Shown here: one piece after another, positions 7,178 to 10,799 of the stretch
Numbering within the stretch: the first letter of the stretch is position 1
Layout: each line of letters opens with the position of its first letter
Origin: Spirochaetota bacterium
GTDB taxonomy: Bacteria > Spirochaetota > JAGLSM01 > JAKPMW01
NCBI GenBank assembly: GCA_029548715.1
Contig: JAKPMW010000244.1
Coordinates: forward strand, 1 to 10,799
DNA length: 10,799 nt
Direction: 5' to 3'
Translations under genes and position numbers: made by a program
The notes under the pieces: generated by a model
What the model was told of the DNA's origin: nothing
The model's input: only the letters and a program-made list of their open reading frames with translations
The model's database searches: none

Positions 7178-8223
7178 GCAGTATGGAGACAGTCGGCCAG
7201 ATTCTCAGGGCGGCCCGCGAAAAACGGGGCGACACGATCAGTGAAATCGCAATTCATACCAAAATCGGTTCACGCTATCTTTCGGCGCTGGAAGAGGATC
7301 GCTATGAAGTGTTCCCCAGCGAAACACACATCACCGGCTTTATCCGCAGTTATGCCAAATACCTTGAGATCGACCCGGATCACCTGATCGGGATCTACAA
7401 GCGCATTCTCCTCCAGGAAGCACCCACGCCGATTGAAGAGCTGACCGCTCCGCGCAAGCAGCATGTCAACCCGGCGTTTTTGATTGCGGTTTTTGTTGGC
7501 GTCCTTATCGTCGCCATCCCTGTGATTTTTATCGTGGGGCACAAAAAAAGCCCCTCACAGATCATTGAAGACGACAGCCAGAGCTCGCGCCAGAAGGATG
7601 CCGCCAGCCCCGAAAGATCGTTTGCCCAGGGCGACTTTATCCCGATCGTGATTGCAGGCGACGAAAAACGCATGGTCTTCGAATCCGTCACACCCGAGCG
7701 GGTCATCGTCAGCTACGGCGGAGGACGCCACACCCTGACCATCGGCGACACCCACACCCTCGACTTCAACAAGGACGGCAACTTTGACGTCAGGATTCAC
7801 GTAAAGAACGTCAACGAGCAGCGCATGCTTGGTTCGGTCACCATCGGAAAGCAGCCCATCCCCGAAGATGCAGCGACAACCAACCAGACCGCCGAAAATG
7901 CGGGCGCTGGCAAGGCCATCCTCAAGTCGGACGAACAGGTCGAGATCCGCCTGACCATCAGCGCAAACGGAATAGCAACGGTCAACACCCTGCGTGACAA
8001 CAACGAGCGAAGCGACTTTTTTCTCAAAAAGGGCGACAAGATCACCATTCTGGCCAAGGATACGGTTCAACTGACCGCAAGCAACCCCAACAACCTGCTC
8101 CTCAATCTCAACAATGTCAATCTGTCCGTTGACACCAGAAACCCGGCAGCCGGTTTCATCTTCAAATGGCGCCGCAATCCCGCTGATGGCCTGTACTACC
8201 TTGAGTACGAGCAACTCAGGTAA
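7174..8223 (+). CDS. RodZ-like membrane protein with N-terminal helix-turn-helix domain
   Basis: RodZ links the MreB cytoskeleton to the envelope and supports rod shape. This 349-residue protein has the RodZ plan. A cytoplasmic HTH domain lies at about 6-75 (VGQILRAAREKRGDTISEIA, then ITGFIRSYAKYLEID). One membrane helix lies at about 100-122, and periplasmic regions follow. The last part (about 265-345) resembles the RodZ C-terminal beta domain: RSDFFLKKGDKITILAKD, then a run of Asn/Leu. Between the helix and that domain is an additional beta-rich segment (about 150-230) with a calcium-loop-like motif DFNKDGNFD (197-205). The HTH in this family usually binds MreB rather than DNA. The start ATG at 7174 overlaps the lolA-like stop (ATGA), with AGGAGA just upstream, so the two are probably translationally coupled. 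An internal ATG at 7183 is less likely. Confidence 0.85.
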   Translation: MSSMETVGQILRAAREKRGDTISEIAIHTKIGSRYLSALEEDRYEVFPSETHITGFIRSYAKYLEIDPDHLIGIYKRILLQEAPTPIEELTAPRKQHVNPAFLIAVFVGVLIVAIPVIFIVGHKKSPSQIIEDDSQSSRQKDAASPERSFAQGDFIPIVIAGDEKRMVFESVTPERVIVSYGGGRHTLTIGDTHTLDFNKDGNFDVRIHVKNVNEQRMLGSVTIGKQPIPEDAATTNQTAENAGAGKAILKSDEQVEIRLTISANGIATVNTLRDNNERSDFFLKKGDKITILAKDTVQLTASNPNNLLLNLNNVNLSVDTRNPAAGFIFKWRRNPADGLYYLEYEQLR

Positions 8224-8231
8224 TCCGCACC

Positions 8232-9593
8232 GTGCCGCTGTTGTATCTTGCCACCCTTGGCTGCGCCAAAAATGCTGTTGACTCGGCGGACGCACGGCGG
8301 GCCATGGCTGCCGCGGGCTGGGACGAAACAGGCACGCCCTCCGAAGCAGACCTGATCATTGTCAATACCTGCGGCTTCATCACGGCCGCAAAAGAAGAAT
8401 CCATCGACACCGTCCTGCGCCTGGCCGAGCTGAAAAAATCGGGCGCCCGTCTGGTAATGGCGGGATGCTTTGTCCAGCGAAATGCCTCCGAACTGGCTGA
8501 CGCCCTCCCCGAAGTGGACGCCTTTTTCGGAATCTCGTTTGCCGAACAACTGGCCCGGACCCCCGACTTTTCCGGGATCTTTCCCATTCGCACCCCGGTC
8601 TCCAGCGAACCATATGCACCCCGCCTTGGTTCGTCCTTTGACGCGGGCCCGGGAGCGGCCTGGCTCAAGATTTCCGACGGATGTGACAACTGCTGCAGCT
8701 ACTGTGCAATCCCCCTGATCCGCGGCCCCTGGCGCCCCCGGGAGGCTGCCGACATACTGCGCGAGGCACGCGAGCTGGGCGCAGCCGGGATTCGTGAAAT
8801 CAACATCATCTCCCAGGACACCTCCCGCTATGCCGATCCGGGCCCGTCCGGGATGGACCTGGTCCGTCTTCTTGATGCCCTCGAGGCAATCGACGGCCCG
8901 CGCTGGATCAGGGTCCTCTATCTGCACCCGGCCACCACACGCCCGGAGCTTGTCTCTCGAATACTGGCAGGAGGCAAGATCGTCCCCTACTTTGACCTGC
9001 CGGTGCAATCCCTGATCGACAGCACCCTGCAGCGCATGAAGCGGCGGACGACCTGGGACGATATCCGCCGCCTGACCGGTTTGATCCGGGAAAAAAATCC
9101 ACTGGCCACCATCCGCACGACCCTGATCGCCGGCTATCCGGGTGAAACAGCCGCGGATCATGCCCTCACCCTCAGGCGAATGGAAGAAATCGGCTTTGAC
9201 AAGCTGGGGGCCTTTGCCTGGTCCCCCGAAGAAGGCACTCCAGCCGCCCACGAACGCCCCCGGGTCAGACCGTCGACCGCCGAGCGTCGTGTACATGACA
9301 TCATGCAGCTCCAGCAGACGCTTTCACCCCGCCGCCTGAGCCGCTTCAAGGGCCTGACCCTGCCAGTCCTGATCAGCGGCTCAACCCAGTCAGACACAAC
9401 GCCGCCTCCGGGGCTGGCGATTCCGGCTGGCACACCAGCCTGCTGGGGCCGGTCTCCGGCTGATGCCCCCGATGTGGACGGACTGGTCTCTGCCGTCATC
9501 CCCGCAGGAAAAACAGTACCGGCACCCGGCAGTTTTGCCGACATTCGCATAGACTCGGTTTCTGAATACGATCTCCATGGAGAGCTGGCATGA
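8232..9593 (+). CDS. rimO: Ribosomal protein S12 methylthiotransferase RimO
   Basis: RimO is a radical-SAM enzyme that adds a methylthio group to a conserved aspartate of ribosomal protein S12. The 453-residue product has all three regions. The N-terminal UPF0004 domain holds cluster cysteines Cys11 (LGCAKN), Cys47 (VNTCGF) and Cys79 (MAGCF). The radical-SAM CxxxCxxC is at Cys151, Cys155 and Cys158, with an additional cysteine at 154. A C-terminal TRAM domain occupies about 365-453 (GRSPADAPDVDG). Features such as LGCAKNAVDS and TTLIAGYPGET favour RimO over the tRNA enzyme MiaB. The start is a GTG at 8232, because the family's conserved N terminus begins right there. The ribosome site is weak (CAGG at 8217-8220), and the gene follows the RodZ-like stop by only 8 bp, so coupling is likely. 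It ends in an ATGA overlap with pgsA. Confidence 0.95.
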   Translation: MPLLYLATLGCAKNAVDSADARRAMAAAGWDETGTPSEADLIIVNTCGFITAAKEESIDTVLRLAELKKSGARLVMAGCFVQRNASELADALPEVDAFFGISFAEQLARTPDFSGIFPIRTPVSSEPYAPRLGSSFDAGPGAAWLKISDGCDNCCSYCAIPLIRGPWRPREAADILREARELGAAGIREINIISQDTSRYADPGPSGMDLVRLLDALEAIDGPRWIRVLYLHPATTRPELVSRILAGGKIVPYFDLPVQSLIDSTLQRMKRRTTWDDIRRLTGLIREKNPLATIRTTLIAGYPGETAADHALTLRRMEEIGFDKLGAFAWSPEEGTPAAHERPRVRPSTAERRVHDIMQLQQTLSPRRLSRFKGLTLPVLISGSTQSDTTPPPGLAIPAGTPACWGRSPADAPDVDGLVSAVIPAGKTVPAPGSFADIRIDSVSEYDLHGELA

Positions 9594-10228
9594 TCTGGAA
9601 CATCCCCAACATCCTGACGATCATCCGCATCCTCCTTGTCCCTGTCTTTCTGGTCTTTATCCTCGGACCGGATTTCCCCTCACGCCTCGCCAGTTTTTTT
9701 GTCTTCCTCACGGCGGCGATTACGGATTTTCTTGACGGGAGGATCGCCCGCCTCTTCAATCAGCGCAGTGAGTTTGGGAAATTTGCCGACCCCCTGGCAG
9801 ACAAACTGCTGGTCGCCGCCGCCCTGATCGCCTTTACGGGAATCCCCGAGACACGGATTCCCCTCTGGCTGGTACTGCTGATCCTGGGGCGCGAGATCGG
9901 AATCACGCTTCTGCGCGTCCTGGCCATTCACAAAAAGTCAGCCATGGAGACTTCCCGCTTTGGAAAATGCAAGACGGCCGCCCAGATGACGACCATCGTG
10001 GCAGTACTGCTGCTCCTGATCATTCGTGCCTGGCTGTCTGAAAACAGTGCAGTCACTGCTGCTCCTGATGCCTTCTGGGAGACTTTGTCCGAAGGAGCCT
10101 TCTGGGGCAGCCTGTTGGCCTGGCTTCCCCTGATCCTGGCTTCGATCACCACCGCATTGACGGTTTTCTCCGGTCTGGCCTACCTCTGGGTCAACCGGAA
10201 ACTCTTTGCACGACGCTGTTCGCCATAG
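9590..10228 (+). CDS. pgsA: CDP-diacylglycerol-glycerol-3-phosphate 3-phosphatidyltransferase PgsA
   Basis: PgsA condenses CDP-diacylglycerol with glycerol-3-phosphate at the inner membrane, the committed step towards phosphatidylglycerol and cardiolipin. The 212-residue product begins with the typical WNIPNILTIIRILLVPVF. It carries the complete CDP-alcohol phosphotransferase signature DGX2ARX8GX3DX3D: Asp49, Gly50, Ala53, Arg54, Gly63, Asp67 and Asp71. Four or five more membrane segments follow. The ATG at 9590 overlaps the rimO stop (ATGA), with GGAGAG about 6 bp upstream. It is the last gene of the operon; a weak 6-bp stem (CCCCTG 10294-10299 / CAGGGG 10309-10314) lies downstream, but without a T-run. 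Phosphatidylglycerol also supplies the diacylglyceryl group for lipoproteins, which links it to the LolA-like gene in the same operon. Confidence 0.94.
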   Translation: MIWNIPNILTIIRILLVPVFLVFILGPDFPSRLASFFVFLTAAITDFLDGRIARLFNQRSEFGKFADPLADKLLVAAALIAFTGIPETRIPLWLVLLILGREIGITLLRVLAIHKKSAMETSRFGKCKTAAQMTTIVAVLLLLIIRAWLSENSAVTAAPDAFWETLSEGAFWGSLLAWLPLILASITTALTVFSGLAYLWVNRKLFARRCSP

Positions 10229-10337
10229 GGCCACCCCACCCCATACCGCTGCAGAAAACGGTAGCACCAGACAAAAGACATCCAAGCGGCATCCCCCTGG
10301 GGCTCACACAGGGGCGCCCATTCAGCGAGAAGAAAAG

Positions 10338-10799
10338 TCAGTAGCCAAGCCGGGATGCAACCTGATACTCCTGCAGGGCAAGATTGGGCAAATTCATCTC
10401 TTCATAAATCCGCCCCCGCAGGGTAAAGGGGAAGGGCGCAAGGTCGTTGACACTGATCGCCCGAGACACATAGTCAAGCGCTTCGTGATACAGACGCTCC
10501 TTCATCAGCAGGATGGTTCCAATCACCCAGGGCATGGCATCCTGGCGGTTTTTTCGCATTCCATCGAGTATGGTCAGCTTCCCCCGGATCCGGCGCGAAG
10601 TCTCCTGGTCAAGAAGCCTGAAATACACCTTTCCCGTCACCTGCCAGCCGGTGCCGTCCCAAGCCCGCACCCGCCACGAATAGGGCACTCCGGTCTCAAG
10701 CCCCAGGGCCTTGCGATCCAGGGTCACCCGCTTGCCACTCCCGGCCTGCACCTGTGCCACCTGTCTTGAAAGCGTGCTGACGGGATCTTCTTCGTTGAT
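10338..10799 (-). CDS. Uncharacterised protein, C-terminal part (5' end outside window), TPR-like end
   Basis: The frame is open from the right window edge to a TGA at 10338-10340, giving the last 153 residues of a longer protein. A GTG at 10758-10760 is in frame but need not be a start, because the reading frame continues beyond the edge. The first part contains a beta-sandwich-like stretch, ETGVPYSWRVRAWDGTGW, of the kind seen in fibronectin III-like domains ('Y.WRVRA.D..G'). The last 60 residues are helical and look like one or two tetratricopeptide-type helical pairs: LMKERLYHEALDYVSRAISV, then LRGRIYEEMNLPNLALQEY. I do not recognise a family. It converges with pgsA, 109 bp away. Confidence 0.7.
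   Translation of the reverse strand: MNEEDPVSTLSRQVAQVQAGSGKRVTLDRKALGLETGVPYSWRVRAWDGTGWQVTGKVYFRLLDQETSRRIRGKLTILDGMRKNRQDAMPWVIGTILLMKERLYHEALDYVSRAISVNDLAPFPFTLRGRIYEEMNLPNLALQEYQVASRLGY

Noticed and set aside
8196..9296. Long minus-strand reading frame (366 codons) across rimO
   Set aside because: It is antisense to the RimO cysteine motifs and is Gly/Arg/Asp-rich without domain-like features; it is a GC-driven shadow.
10229..10337. Intrinsic terminator after pgsA
   Set aside because: The best stem (10294-10299 with 10309-10314) is six bp and has no T-run on either strand, so it is not strong enough to list as a feature.
1..10799. CRISPR array, insertion sequence, phage or defence system
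   Set aside because: There are no regularly spaced repeats, no terminal inverted repeats flanking a transposase, and every well-supported gene with a recognisable family is of housekeeping or envelope type.

Overview
The window is about 10.8 kb of GC-rich bacterial chromosome that looks like ordinary housekeeping sequence. There is no transposase, phage gene, CRISPR array or toxin-antitoxin pair. The organism is a diderm: the window encodes an Omp85-type outer-membrane barrel protein, a LolA-like lipoprotein carrier and several Sec-type signal peptides. The gene order lolA-like / RodZ-like / rimO / pgsA recalls spirochaete genomes, so Spirochaetota is my best guess. That is inference from memory of synteny and was not tested.

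Layout, left to right. Positions 1-149 hold two serine tRNA genes on the minus strand: one cut by the window edge, and one complete tRNA-Ser(UGA) with its own clear promoter. A short region crowded with inverted repeats (235-291) separates them from a minus-strand gene for an exported protein of unknown function (294-1250). Divergent from it are uppP (undecaprenyl-diphosphatase, 1407-2309) and then ftsK (DNA translocase, 2458-4962), with a 148-bp gap between them that carries a 31-bp-spaced direct repeat and a possible promoter. Converging on ftsK is a minus-strand Omp85-family gene (5126-6362). Its reading frame is broken by one extra G just before the conserved VRGY motif, and its stop codon lies in the loop of a strong intrinsic terminator.

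Divergent from the Omp85 gene is a tight four-gene plus-strand operon (6488-10228): a LolA-like carrier, a RodZ-like membrane HTH protein, rimO and pgsA. Two of its three junctions are ATGA stop/start overlaps and the third is an 8-bp gap. The right edge holds the 3' part of a minus-strand gene of unknown function.

Functionally, most of the window serves the envelope and cell division. UppP recycles the lipid carrier for peptidoglycan, FtsK couples division to chromosome segregation, the Omp85 and LolA-like proteins handle outer-membrane components, the RodZ-like protein relates to cell shape, and PgsA makes phosphatidylglycerol. RimO modifies ribosomal protein S12. I did not find a convincing new biological system. 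The points most worth checking are the frameshifted Omp85 gene, the terminator that contains its stop codon, the RodZ-like protein with a calcium-loop-like motif, and the uncharacterised exported protein.
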